From Pleurostoma richardsiae (taxonomy: Eukaryota > Ascomycota > Sordariomycetes > Calosphaeriales > Pleurostomataceae): DNA of 64,000 bases. A program made the translations under genes and the position numbers. Position 1 is the first letter of the stretch; each line of letters starts with the position of its first letter. Below, piece after piece: positions 10,760 through 21,755 of the stretch. Below the pieces are notes generated by a model. That model ran no database searches. It was not told the DNA's origin and worked only from the letters and a program-made list of their open reading frames with translations. The stretch spans positions 62,001-126,000 of the forward strand of contig JANBVO010000032.1 of the NCBI GenBank assembly GCA_030052745.1. Reading direction: 5' to 3'.

Positions 10760-12655
10760 ATGGCCGACCTCATCGAAAGAAAGGACACCGCAGAACACCT
10801 GGAGAAACCGTCATATCTCCTTCCGGATGAGCTGCCGCTGCCCGAGGAGCTCGCCCATCTGACTCCCGATGAACAGAGGCGTTTGGGAAGGCGCTTGAGT
10901 AGGAGGCTAGATTGCACCTTGATGCCAACTGTCTTCCTCTTATTCCTTCTTAATATTTTGTAAGTACCCATTTATGTTTCAGCAGGCTCTCAATTAAGCT
11001 GACTTCTTGCTTTAGGGACAGGAACAACATTGCAAGCGCGAAGATCGTTGGTCTTACAGAAACTCTCGGCTTATCAAACTCGCAATACAATACCTGCCTG
11101 TTAATGTTCTACGTTGGATGTATGTGCTTCTCGACGAAGACCCTGCTCCGCTACTGGCTCACTAGTAAAAGATGTGTTGACCCAGGTTCCCTCAAACATG
11201 ATTATTGGTAAAGTTAGACCATCATACTACATATGCCTGACAACATCGCTCTGGGGTATCCTATCCATGAGTCAAGGCTTCACAAAGAACTTCGGGCAGC
11301 TGGCAGCCGTTCGGTTCATTCTTGGACTAGTTGAAGGTTAAAACGTCCAACTCACCCGCCATATACACGTTCTGATATCCCACTAGCCCCGTTCTTGCCC
11401 GAGGTGTTTGTCCTCATGAGCTGCTGGTACACCCGGGCCGAACTACCTCCCCGTATCGCGGTCCTTTACGGCGGCAACATGCTCGCTACCGCGTTCTCGG
11501 GCCTTATCGCTGCCGGAAGTATGTGATCTACCCTGACATAGAGAAGATAGGGAGGCAACTGACAGGTACCAGTCACTTCTCGCATGGAAGGTGCCGCTGG
11601 CAGACCATCTTGGGTATGAGGCAACGTAAGGGCCATACGTGCCGCAGCTAATTGTACCTGTATAGGAGTGGTTGTTCATTATTGAGGGCTCTATGACGGT
11701 GGCCATTGCGCTTCTTCTATTACCTCTTCTCACTGATTACCCCCTTCAGAGCACACACATGCTCATGTCTCGAGAGCTCCAGCTGTTTGCGGTACGACAT
11801 AGCTTACACACAACTCATCTATAGTATGATAAACTCACAAGTCTTGTAGGAATGGCGTATACGCAAGGAAAATGCCGGAATCGTCGACGAGGATCCCGAG
11901 TCCATCTGGTGGGGCCTCAAGCAAGCTCTCATCGACCCAAAGCTGTACATGTTCGTTATCTTACAGATGGCTCTCATCACGGCGCAATCGTTCAACAACT
12001 TTTTCCCCTCAATCGTAGGAACACTGGGCTACGATAGCACAAAGACTCTGTTGCTCACATCTCCACCCTACTTTTTCGCTTTTATTGTCTCCCTTGCGGT
12101 TTCTTTCCACGCCGCGCACGGGCATGAGCGCGGCTACCACATCGCAATCCCGATGCTGTTTGCACTTCTCGGAAACCTCCTCGTAAGTTTCCAACACCAG
12201 CACAATCTCTACTCTTTAATCTAACCTAGTTCAAGGCTATGTTCGTCCCCTCGACAGGCGGTCGCTACTTCTCTATGTTCCTCATGACGGGAGGCTCCTA
12301 CTCGCCCTATAACTTGTGCGTCAGCTGGGTCAGCTCCTCGCTTCCGCGGCCCCGCGCCAAACGCGCAGCAGCACTGGCTATTGTCAATTTCATGGCAGCC
12401 GGCGTCGCGCACTTCTACACCTCATACATGTTCCCGGACGAGCAGAAGCCCCGCTACTATGCCGGCGGCGGCGTTATGAGCGGCGCCTGCGTGGTCTGCG
12501 CCCTCATGGCAGTATCTATCAAGTACTACCTTAAGAAGCAGAACAAAATGTTTCAGAAGGAGGAAGAGCGTGGAGTAGTTGGTCATGCTCAGATCAAGGG
12601 TTCTAAAGCTGGACACGGAGGTGATGCCGTCGTCTCCTTTAGATATGTGCACTAA
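10760..12655 (+). CDS. MFS transporter, allantoate/anion:cation symporter (Dal5) type
   Basis: Eight exons (10760..10959, 11016..11119, 11172..11336, 11387..11518, 11573..11613, 11666..11791, 11850..12182, 12230..12655) give 508 aa. The start is the ATG at 10760 (caagATGG). Diagnostic segments are LNILDRNNIASAK in helix 1, VLTQVPSNMII in helix 2, RFILGLVEAPFLPEVF in helix 4 and SMFLMTGGSYSPYNL in the second half. The family imports organic anions such as allantoate, nicotinate, pantothenate or tartrate with protons across the plasma membrane. Its place beside two 2-hydroxyacid dehydrogenases makes a carboxylate substrate plausible. Exon 5 is only 41 nt. The last 45 residues form a charged cytosolic tail. 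Confidence 0.87.
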
Positions 12656-13233
12656 AAGTTGCATGTGTACTGAGTCCTGCTGAAGATCGGTTCCGTTCTC
12701 TTCTAACAAACTTCAGAGGGTTCACAACGAGTAGTGTTGACACTTCTGCCCGTGAAATAGCATTCCTCAGTCATCTACCGTCGCTATCACCGGCTTTCTC
12801 CTAGTCGTGCGGTCACGGCTTTCTACACTAGATGCAACCCCATATAATTGAGAGCTACTATAGTATAATATACGGGCAAGCTAGCTACTTGAGCTTGACA
12901 TCTCTTCGATCTGTATCCTTTCATCTGTCAATCCTGTTCGATCAAAACATGAAATCTAGTCCTTTATGGTTGCGACAATTTATCCGTTGCTAAGGCTGTT
13001 ACATGGTCCATCAAGGCGGCAGGCCACAGGCAGGCAATGATCACTTCTATTAAAAGACCTACAGAAGGAGCGATACGTATGTATGTACATGCGCGATATT
13101 CAAGCCGTTGCCAAAGCTGTCTAGATCACAGGCAAGGCGGGTGTGGATGAAGACATTGATTAGCAGTTACGCGAAGGACTTTCTGTCAAGTCCATGTCCG
13201 CCGGGAAGTTTCTTCTGAGCACGAAAAGCGTCC
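12656..13233. other. Convergent intergenic region
   Basis: 3' flanks of the plus-strand transporter and the minus-strand amidase. AT-rich around 12840-12880. No gene or structural element recognised. Confidence 0.5.
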
Positions 13234-14975
13234 TCATTTGCCCCCGCAAAAGATGGAGTCTAAGAGTTCCACGTCCTTGAGCAGCTGCTGGTCTCCTAGC
13301 CTCGAACCGACTACTTGCAGTGCAACAGGAGCTCCATGCAATAGCTCCGGGTCGTCTTTAAAATAGGTTAGAAACACATGTCTAATAGCAACGGGGCAGT
13401 CACACTTACACTTCGCCTGGTTTAGCCGGTCTGCATCGTGTAGAGGCTTGAACTCGGTGTCTACCGGATCCTTCTCCTTATCCGCCGTTGTGAACGGCAG
13501 GATAACTGCAGGATGCTGGTTCGAGGCCGGATTAGTCGAAGGTTCAATGGTACAGCAGATATTCAGCTCACATCAACGGCGTTCCACGCAACAGTGTATA
13601 TGTCACTAGTCCAGTGTCCCGGCAGGACCGCTGTGTGCGGACCAGCTGGCGTTAGGACCACATCGCAGCCGACCTTCTGCCATTCGTCCAGCATCTGCTT
13701 CTGAATCTTGCCCTTTTTCGCGTTCCATTCCCAGGCCTCCTCTTGGCTCTTTACGGGGATATCCCAGAACCCGATCATCTTGACAGATGGGACCACCGGC
13801 TCTCCCGCCTTCTTCAGCTCTTGCTTAGGGTATGATAGGCCATCCAAGGTGAACAGTTGCTCTGTAATGCTCCGAATTCCGAGGTAGTCTGGAGGGGTGA
13901 ATTCCCGGATCTCGAATCCGGCGGCTTCTAGCTTCGCAACTGCTTCGCGCATTGCTCGGCGCACTGGGGGATGCGGCGTCAAACCGGACTGGTAGATGAC
14001 GCCAACCACCGGCTTCCGCGACGAGACAGGAAGTTCCATGATATGAGGAATAACGGCTGGGTCGATAGTCCAGGGCTTGGTGTCTCGGACAACGCGGGTC
14101 AAAAGAGCGAGGTCTCGAACGGAGTGGCCCATCGGGCCGGAGACAGCGGGAACGCCGGTGTTGGTGCCAACCCAGCCGGAGTAAGAGTATCCCATCATGG
14201 GAATGACACCATAGCTCGGCTTATACCCGTAGATCCCGTTTGCCGCAGCCGGGACGCGGATGGAGCCGCCCACGTCAGTGCCGATGCCCAGGGCGCTGCA
14301 ACGGAAGGCCTGGGCCGATCCCTCGCCGCCGCTGCTGCCGCCACTGGTCAAGTGGCTGACAACGGGATTCTTGGCGCGACCAAAGACGTTGTTGTCGCTC
14401 TCAGCAACGAGCATCGTCTGGGGAACATTGGTCTTGGCGATGATGACGGCGCCGGCGGCCTGCAGCAGTTCCGGCAGCGGACTTGTGTGGGTGGCCGGCT
14501 GAAAGACTCTAGACATGTAGCCGTTGGTTGAGTCGTAGCCCTTGAAGTGGAAGCACTCCTTGAATGTCATGGGCAGGCCATGAAGGGGGCCGACGACCTT
14601 GCCGGTGCTGCGGAAGGCCTCGTCGAGCTTCTCCGCCTGCTCGAGGGCGTCCTTGAACATGATCTCAGTGAGCATGTTGCACAGCTGGTGGCCCACGGCG
14701 GCACGTTTGCAAAAGGCCGTCACCACCTCAACGGACGTGAACGTCCCGGCGGCGATGGCCTCCACTAGGGCGGTGGCGTCGTACTGCTCGCCGGTGATCT
14801 CGAGCTCCTTCTCAGTGAGGATCCCACACGTCTTGACCAGCGGCCGGAGGTCTCGGGTGCCTTCAGGGGGGAACTCCTTGAGCTTCCATTCTTCAGGGAT
14901 CCTGGAGTCCTGCTCGGCCTTTTTGGCGGCCTTGAGGTCCTGCCACGTGGCTGACGGCTCGGTTTTGGCGATCAT
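13234..14975 (-). CDS. Amidase signature enzyme (acetamidase/general amidase)
   Basis: Three exons (14975..13572, 13515..13410, 13355..13234) give 543 aa, normal for fungal amdS-like enzymes. The Ser-cisSer-Lys triad is complete: Lys139 in PMTFKE, Ser214 in the GGSSGG motif and nucleophile Ser238 in GTDVGGSIR, with the spacings (75 and 24) found in fatty acid amide hydrolase. The C-terminal PVALQVVGSRLGD block is also typical. It hydrolyses an amide to acid and ammonia, probably in the cytosol, since no signal peptide is present. It is divergent from a second Dal5-type transporter and follows the hydroxyacid genes, so a hydroxyacid amide is one possible substrate. Plain acetamide or formamide use is the conservative alternative. 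Confidence 0.92.
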
Positions 14976-15842
14976 GACTGTAAATATCTTCCGTCTGCTG
15001 AGGGACGGCCTTCCAAGATCTCACGAAGTCAAATGTCTCTTGCGGGTTATGAGTGAGGTTCCGAAAAGGTGAGTCGACAAAGGGGTCGATGAGATGCTCG
15101 ATTGAGACGCTTTATGCCATGCCCAGATGCGGCAAAAACTCCCCGGGCCTCCGACCGGCGGCGTTGACACGACTCCGCACGCCACATTACCGGGCTATCT
15201 ATGCTATCGGGTGAGGCCGCTGGCCGTCAAGGCCCTCCGGGTGGGGAAGGGGAAGCGAAAGATAGCGAATCCCTGCTCCCGCTTAACTAGTGGCATGTCT
15301 ATCCGCCCTTACGCTATCTGCATGACGGTACCTAACACCAATTCACGGCTTGTTATCTACGGATTCGTACCCCATTCATGATAGAACAGGTAGACTACAG
15401 CCCGGCTTTTGACCGGGGACGTCAAAGGAGGGCAGCAGGGCTATCGGTTCCGAACTAACTACCGCCGAGACCTGTGATAGTCCTGCTTCTCCACAATCTC
15501 CGCTGGGGCAAATATTAAAGAAGAGCGCGCGCTGGCTGGCCGTTTTCAGAGCTGAAAGATATCCTATCCTGTTAAGAGATGCTATCTGACGACTGACCTA
15601 GTTGAGCCTAAAAATCGTGCCGGCTTCCACTCCATCATCGCTATCTCTCCTGTGGTGTGTGATAAGACTCTCGGACGTAACACCCGGCCCCTGCCGATCG
15701 ACCGTTGGTCTTCTGACAAGGGAGGATTGGGTATAAGTCCCTGGGGAAGTCGATCCTCCCCGCCTCATTTTGATTCGGAAATCACAACTCCAACCTTTTG
15801 CGTCTCCCAAAGTTACGACGTTGTTGCAGACTCACATACGCT
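14976..15842. promoter_or_regulatory. Divergent promoter of amidase and transporter
   Basis: 867 bp between start codons. HGATAR-type sites include TGATAAG (GATAAG at 15661..15666), AGATAA on the minus strand (15353..15358) and AGATAG on the minus strand (15312..15317). GATA sites bind AreA-type nitrogen activators, which are known to control amidase genes in Aspergillus. No additional gene is seen. Confidence 0.45.
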
Positions 15843-17646
15843 ATGGCTGAAGAGAAGAAGTCTCCTACCGGTCCCTCGCCCGCTGAAAGCGAGGTTGAGG
15901 CCGGCTTCACAGCTCGCGAGCAGAGTGGTCTGTCGCGGCTCTTCGTCCGAAGGAACGATCTCAACGAACTGGGAAAGGAGATGCTGCAGCAGTCGCTCCA
16001 GTATGACGAGGCGCAGCTTGAGAGAGATGCCATCAGGGTCAAGCGGAAACTAGACTTCCTGGTGCTCCCCATGGTTAGTTTCCTATCCAGAGTTTCCCTT
16101 TCCTTTCTCTCGTTGGAGTTCTTATTAACTGATAATTCAGATGATGACCACCTATATGCTGAGCTTCCTCGACAAACAAACGTGCGTAATCGTCTTGAAC
16201 CCTACAATCGTCGGAATACTACGGGTGCGCTGATACAACGTAGACTGAACTACTCCAACGCATATGGTCTACAGGCCGACACCCACATGAAGGGCGATGA
16301 CTATTCATGGGTGGCATCTGCTCTCTACTTCGGCTGGCTTTGTGAGTCGCCTCACCATTAGATGAAGAGTCGCGAAGGCTAACCTATTGCCTTAGGCGGA
16401 GCTTGGCCTTGGAATCTTGCTCTGCAGCGCTTCCCGATCGCCAAGCTCATCGGTGGCATGCTCTTCGTCTGGGGAGCGATCTGCATGCTCCAGGCCACCG
16501 TCTTTAACTTCAGCGGGTTCTTCGCGGTCCGCTTCTTCCTCGGCATGATGGAGGCCTGTATCTCCCCTGCATGGGTGCTCCTAACTTCACTGTTGTGGAC
16601 CCGACAGGAGCAGACCTTGAGAAGTTCCTTCTGGCTGTCTGTAAACGGTGTCTCTAGTATTCTGGGTGCCCTTCTCGCCTACGGATCTGGGCACGCTGAA
16701 GGCCTTGCGGTGTCAAACTGGAAACTCATCTACCTGGTAAGTCCCCGTTCAGTGCGCGGCGAATGCAGTTTCAACACTTGTTAACATTCTGCGTCAGATC
16801 GTCGGAGCTCTCACCTTCGCCTGGGGATTCGTCATCATCCTGTGGCTCCCCGATGGACCTCACAACGCCAAGATGCTGACCGAATACGAGCGAGTCGTCG
16901 CCGTCTGGAGGGTTTCGAAGAACCAGATCGGGCTGAAACATGCAGAAATCAAGCCAGCCCAGATCAAGGAGGCCCTTCTCGACGGTAAATGTTATCTGAT
17001 CTACCTGACGGGCATTGCCTTTGGCATCCTCAACGGTGGCGTTGCCAACTTCCTATCGGCGATCATCAAGGGGTTCGGCTTCGACGCCCTGAAGACGTCT
17101 CTCTTGCAGACACCCGGCGGAGCTTTTGAGGTCGTCGGGTGCATTGTCCTGGGTTACCTGTCGCAGATGCCCAACATGGTCGGCGTAACTATCATCATCG
17201 GCTGCCTCCCGGGGATGGCCGGACTCATCGGCATCCTGACGATCAGCATCAAGCACCGCTACGCTCTGGTCGGCATGTGCTGGATGCAGAACGTTCTTGG
17301 CTCGCCCATCGTCCTCAATTGGACCGTACCCGCAATGAATGTCGCCGGGCACACCAAGAGGGCCACCGTCCTGGGCATCTATTTTGTTCTTTACTGCGCC
17401 GGTAATATTGCTGGCCCGCACCTGTTTCTGGCCGACGAGGTCCCTCGGTACCCCACAGCCATCAAGGGATTGCTCGGGACGTACTGCGCCGCTATCCTGT
17501 TCCAGGGTCTGTACACTCTGTGGTGCTGGATCGAGAACACCAGAAGGGACAAGGCCGGCTTGCATCTCGCGACGGAGCAGGAGCTGTTGGAGGGCTTTGA
17601 GGACAAGACGGATAAGGAGAACGTGCACTTTAGGTACACTATCTAA
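15843..17646 (+). CDS. MFS transporter, allantoate/anion:cation symporter (Dal5) type
   Basis: Five exons (15843..16073, 16141..16181, 16244..16341, 16396..16736, 16798..17646) give 519 aa. The start is the ATG at 15843, followed by a hydrophilic N-terminal region of about 70 residues. Diagnostic segments include YMLSFLDKQTLNYSNAYG in helix 1, WLCGAWPWNLALQRFPIAK around helix 2, RFFLGMMEACISPAWVLL in helix 4, and in the second half MNVAGHTKRATVLGIYFVLY, typical of the allantoate permease branch. Exon 2 is 41 nt. It likely imports an organic anion or amide; its divergent partner is an amidase, so transport and hydrolysis of one nitrogen source is a reasonable reading. It is the second member of this subfamily within 7 kb. 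Confidence 0.88.
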
Positions 17647-17806
17647 GCTGATAATGCGGATATCAGAGATAGCCTAAGGAGAAATAAGGCCCTAAAGCCT
17701 CCGGTAATGTAGTCAGTCAGGGTGCTGTAGTTGTCGAACTCGCTAGTCGCTCCCCTTCTATAATGCTGTGATAGCTTGACCTTGCCTTCCGAATTTCCCC
17801 GATTCT

Positions 17807-18574
17807 TCATCCCTTCTTTGTTCCCCTGCACAGCAAGAACGGAAATCCCATCGTCGCAAGAGTCACGTTAGCCCCCGTTGGCTTCGTCTCGCCCCATTCC
17901 CCCGGGAATCTCTCCACCTCCTTCTCCATGGTCCAAGCAGGTGCTACACTGACGTCCGCGAAGCCTGCGTCCCGCATCAGCCCCGCGAACCAGTCTGCCT
18001 TGATCCCGTGGCGCTCGACGCCAAACATCTTAGACTCTGGGTGGAAGCTCCTGGCCTTCGGCCCAAAGTCCTGGTAGTCTGTGAGGGCAACTTGTCCACC
18101 TGGTTTAAGGCAGCCATACATCGTCCGCAGTAGGCTCTCAAGATCCGCAATGTGGTGCAGAACGAGGTGACTGGTAACGAGGTCAAACTTCTTGCGGGGC
18201 CCTGATACGTCAGGTCCAGGAGGCAATGCAGGGTCTTCGGGATCCTCGAGCATTACGCAGAGTGGTCTGATGTTCTTGACGCCCGTATCCCTCGCGAGCT
18301 TCTGCTCCAGGGCCGAGATCATCCCCTGAGCTGCGTCGATGGCCAGTATGGAGCGCACGTACGGCGCCAAGCGGAAGGAGAGGAGACCGGTACCACACCC
18401 GATCTCGAGGACATCGACGCCATTCTGTGCGGCTGTGTCACTGGCTATCGTCTCGGTTAGGTCCGGGCGCGCCCCAAGGATGGCCTGGAGGGCACCGTCG
18501 GAGGCTCTGTGCACGTCTGGGTTAGAGTCCCAGGCCGCAGCCTCGTCGTTGAAACGCTCGTTGCCACCAGACAT
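17807..18574 (-). CDS. SAM-dependent methyltransferase, UbiE-like class I
   Basis: Single exon, 255 aa. Motif I is DVLEIGCGTGLLSFRLAP at about residues 52-69, the acidic end of strand 2 is ILAIDAAQGMI, and the post-motif block DLVTSHLVLHHIADLE followed by CLKPGG is the Methyltransf_11/25 signature. It should transfer a methyl group from S-adenosylmethionine to a small molecule in the cytosol; the substrate cannot be read from sequence. Its stop lies 160 bp from the stop of the converging transporter. There is no sign of a biosynthetic backbone enzyme nearby, so a tailoring role in a secondary-metabolite cluster is not supported by the window. Confidence 0.85.
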   Translation of the reverse strand: MSGGNERFNDEAAAWDSNPDVHRASDGALQAILGARPDLTETIASDTAAQNGVDVLEIGCGTGLLSFRLAPYVRSILAIDAAQGMISALEQKLARDTGVKNIRPLCVMLEDPEDPALPPGPDVSGPRKKFDLVTSHLVLHHIADLESLLRTMYGCLKPGGQVALTDYQDFGPKARSFHPESKMFGVERHGIKADWFAGLMRDAGFADVSVAPAWTMEKEVERFPGEWGETKPTGANVTLATMGFPFLLCRGTKKG

Positions 18575-19083
18575 TGCAGGCGCGCTTTGACACCGTGCGT
18601 ATCACCGACTGTTGAGGTCTAGTTCGCGTGATAGGGGGTCGTGGCGAATGGAAAAAGCTCGGGAGGGGTTACGACGGTAGGGACCGACAGCCACGTTCGC
18701 CGAGGCCCGATGCTAACCGCCGAAGTCGGGGAAAAGAAGCACTTGTAACCGCTGGATTGAGAAAGCATGTCTTGAATGAGTAGTACTAACCAACGCAATA
18801 CAGCAAGCTGCGGCCTTTGGATTTTTAGGGAGAGAATTGCGAGTTTTGAAGCTATGTAGGTTTGCTCCCTTGATCAACCAGCGACTGGTTAAGTACCTAC
18901 CTTGTCGTGCTTGTGGGGATTCTTTTTTGCCCTGCCAAGTATGAGGGCTGCCTGACAATGCTTGAATGGAAAAACAGAAGGAGTGAGTGAGGTGGTCGGT
19001 CAAACGCGTATAATAGTATCCGAAGGGGGGAATGCTAATTAGCGATTCCCCGTCTCGGCCGTCTATTCTGCATCGTCGAGTAG
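18575..19083. other. Intergenic region upstream of methyltransferase
   Basis: Promoter of the minus-strand methyltransferase and 3' flank of the minus-strand DHA1 transporter. No gene recognised. Confidence 0.5.
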
Positions 19084-20786
19084 TTACATCTTGTTAGGAG
19101 CGAGCCGGCTCATGGCTCTGATCCGGTGTCCCCAGATGTAGAACACGTACGGGATGGTGGCGATGAGCACGCTGATAGAGGCCAACACGGTCATCGCGTG
19201 GGCGACTCCCAGGTTCTCAAACATTGGGATGGCGACAACGACCATGGCTCCTCCGGCGCAGTACCTTATGAAAGTGATAGCAACGAGGGCTGAAGCGGCA
19301 AAACGCTCGAATGTGTCGATAAGGTAGCCGTATGTTGAGATGAAGGTCGCAAGTAGATTCATGCCGAACAGGGCAGAACTAAGGAATGGGTTAATCTTTG
19401 TGCCTCAAGAGGTTTGTCCACTTCATGTATGCTTTGCTTACCCAACCAGCGGAGACCAGTAAGACACGCTGTGTTTCGCGGACCAGCCCATCCAGTAGAG
19501 TGAAATTGGCAAGAGTGGCGCGCATATCATGGAGAACCAAAGCTTAGACTCTGGTGGCGGGTGGCTGAATCCCTTCTCCTTGGCCTTTGCTGCTTCGCGG
19601 TCCATGAATCTGTGAACTAAGGGACCCAGGAGAGGAACCAGGCAAAGCCCAACGACAATGCCCAGGAACATGAGGTAAGTGCTGCCTTCCGAAAATTGGT
19701 ACGTCTGGCCGTAGATGTAGGCGAAACCGGAGAAGAAGGAAAATGCAACCATATAGACCAGGGTCAGGTATAGAGTGAAAAGAATGACTATCGGTTCGGA
19801 AAAGAAGATCAGAAAGGGCCGGTACAGAACAGTGAGCAGCTTCCTAGTTAGAGGCTCTGCCGTTGCTGCTCCAGGTGCCTGATACCGCGGGTCGCCTGTT
19901 TGCCCTCTCAATGCCGATGCTTTCCAGCCCAGAATGATGGAGCCGGAGGTCTCTGGAAGAAAAAGAACAACGATGACCAGAATGGCGCCTGTGACGATCA
20001 GGGTAATCCACTCAGTCCAGCGCCAGCTGATTGAACCATTCTGAGCAATGTATCCACCGACGACAGGCCCGATCATGGGTCCCAAGAAAGCGATGAGGGC
20101 GAAAAATGGAAATATTTTCCCTCGCTGCTGTGGATTTAGCAGGTCGGCAAGAGTGCCGCCGGCAGTAGTAAAGGGGGTGGAACCGAAGAAGCCAGCCAAG
20201 AACCGGAAGGTCAGCTGTGCACCGAAATTAGGAGACAGCCCAGCCGCCATAATGAAGATAGCGAAGAGAGCCAGTGTAACGACGTAGACTGGACTTCGTC
20301 CAAACTTCTCGGAGAGAGGTCCCGCAAAAGGGGCACCACAGCCAAATCCAACAAGATAGAGCGCAGTTGCCAGCGATTCTGCAACCTCGCTGACGCCGAA
20401 GTGCCGCGCGACCCGCGGGATAAGGGGGGCGTCAACCGAAGACCCAAATCCGACGATGAACGCTATCAACGAGATGGCCAGAAGTGCGATGGCTTTCCTG
20501 AAAGACGAGAAGTTCTGTGGATTTGACGGGTCGTCAGGCCCGTCGAACTGGATGACGATCGGACCTGCATGATTGGGAGTGGCGTCCTCGTCATCTTGCG
20601 TAGACTCGCCAGTCTCTGACTCGGTGGCAGGAGGTGGCTACACCAATTGTGAGCAATGGCCAAGGTATTATAATCTATTTTTCTTACCTGATGAGGGCTC
20701 GTAAACCCGGTTTCATGAGCTCCATGGTCATGCTTGGGCTGCTGGGCTGCCAGCTTCAGGCGACGGTATTGGAGAAAGGACTGCAT
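19084..20786 (-). CDS. MFS transporter, DHA1 drug:H+ antiporter type
   Basis: Three exons (20786..20688, 20637..19442, 19378..19084) give 529 aa. A 70-residue hydrophilic N-terminus leads into DPSNPQNFSSFRKA, the usual lead to helix 1 in this family. Then come YLVGFGCGAPFAGPLSEKFG with the loop 2-3 motif, RFLAGFFGSTPFTTAGGTLAD in helix 4-5, the antiporter motif C region GPMIGPVVGGYIAQN in helix 5, and 12 predicted spans. The family exports drugs, polyamines or toxic metabolites at the plasma membrane. It could remove aromatic or acidic intermediates of the neighbouring pathway, but nothing in the sequence proves this. Confidence 0.86.
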
Positions 20787-21755
20787 TGTCGAGAACTCTA
20801 GACTGCTTCAAGTCGTTTGGAAACATTGAACCCTCTTTACAGCATCCACAGCTTCTGTCATCACGGTCTTATGTGTGTTTTACAGGCTGTCGGCGGCTTT
20901 GACTGGAACGTGTCCTCATCTAGTGTAGTTTTCCTCGTCGACGAGGCTCACGATGATTAGACAGCAGGTTTCACAGGCATTGGTAAATCGGAGTTCCATG
21001 GAAGTCCCCGGGGCTGTCTCTCAAAACACCCCGAGAAAGCCCCTATTCCAAGGGAGAATAAGGTAGGTGGCAGGAGGTGCTCGCTTGAAGGAGCCGCGAG
21101 TAGATTAGTGATCATTGGCGGTTGAAAGATGATCCACCAGCTGACAATATTATCGGTGCTGAAGGCACCGATACGACTTCAGCCAGGCCCCCAAGGTACA
21201 GTGAAAGCTGACAAATTGAATTAATATTTAAACCTATCATTTGCGAGGGGATGGCGCCCTTCTGTTGGCATGTGTAGCGCCGCTGTCTGGAGGCTCACCC
21301 ACTAAGGGCTATCTAAACAGAGGAATCATTGCGCCCTATTGTATCCCGACGGATCTTCTAATATACATGAATTTATGATTATATCCCTACTGAGGGCGAT
21401 AGTATCACAAATTTAACTCCTCCTCAGCACCTCCCTGGGCATGAAAAAGTGAGCAGTCGGTTGCATTCCGTGTGTCTAGTTAACTAATCGTCTCTCAAAA
21501 TGGGGAACAATCAACGAAAGACTCAAGGCCCTTTCCCTATTCGATATAAGGAGAGACTTGCTCTTGTCCTCGGATGAAGATGTGAGAGCTCCATCTCGTG
21601 TTTTTGTGAGAACAGTTAAGAGCAATCAGCCGTGAAAGCTTGTCAGTTGACAATTGCTGGCTTAGGCTGTTACTCGGAGAACATCAGGTGGTCAAGACTG
21701 TGTACCATTAGTCAGCTCGGCTTGCTCTCGCTCAGTTACCAAGCCGTCGAGAAAC
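20787..21755. other. Intergenic region, no gene seen
   Basis: Promoter of the minus-strand DHA1 transporter at its left side. AT-rich from 21210 to 21420, with runs such as ttaatatttaaa. No coding, repeat or RNA feature is recognised. Confidence 0.5.

Noticed and set aside
17807-20786. Secondary-metabolite cluster (methyltransferase plus DHA1 pump)
   Set aside because: No polyketide synthase, NRPS, terpene cyclase or other backbone gene is present in the window.
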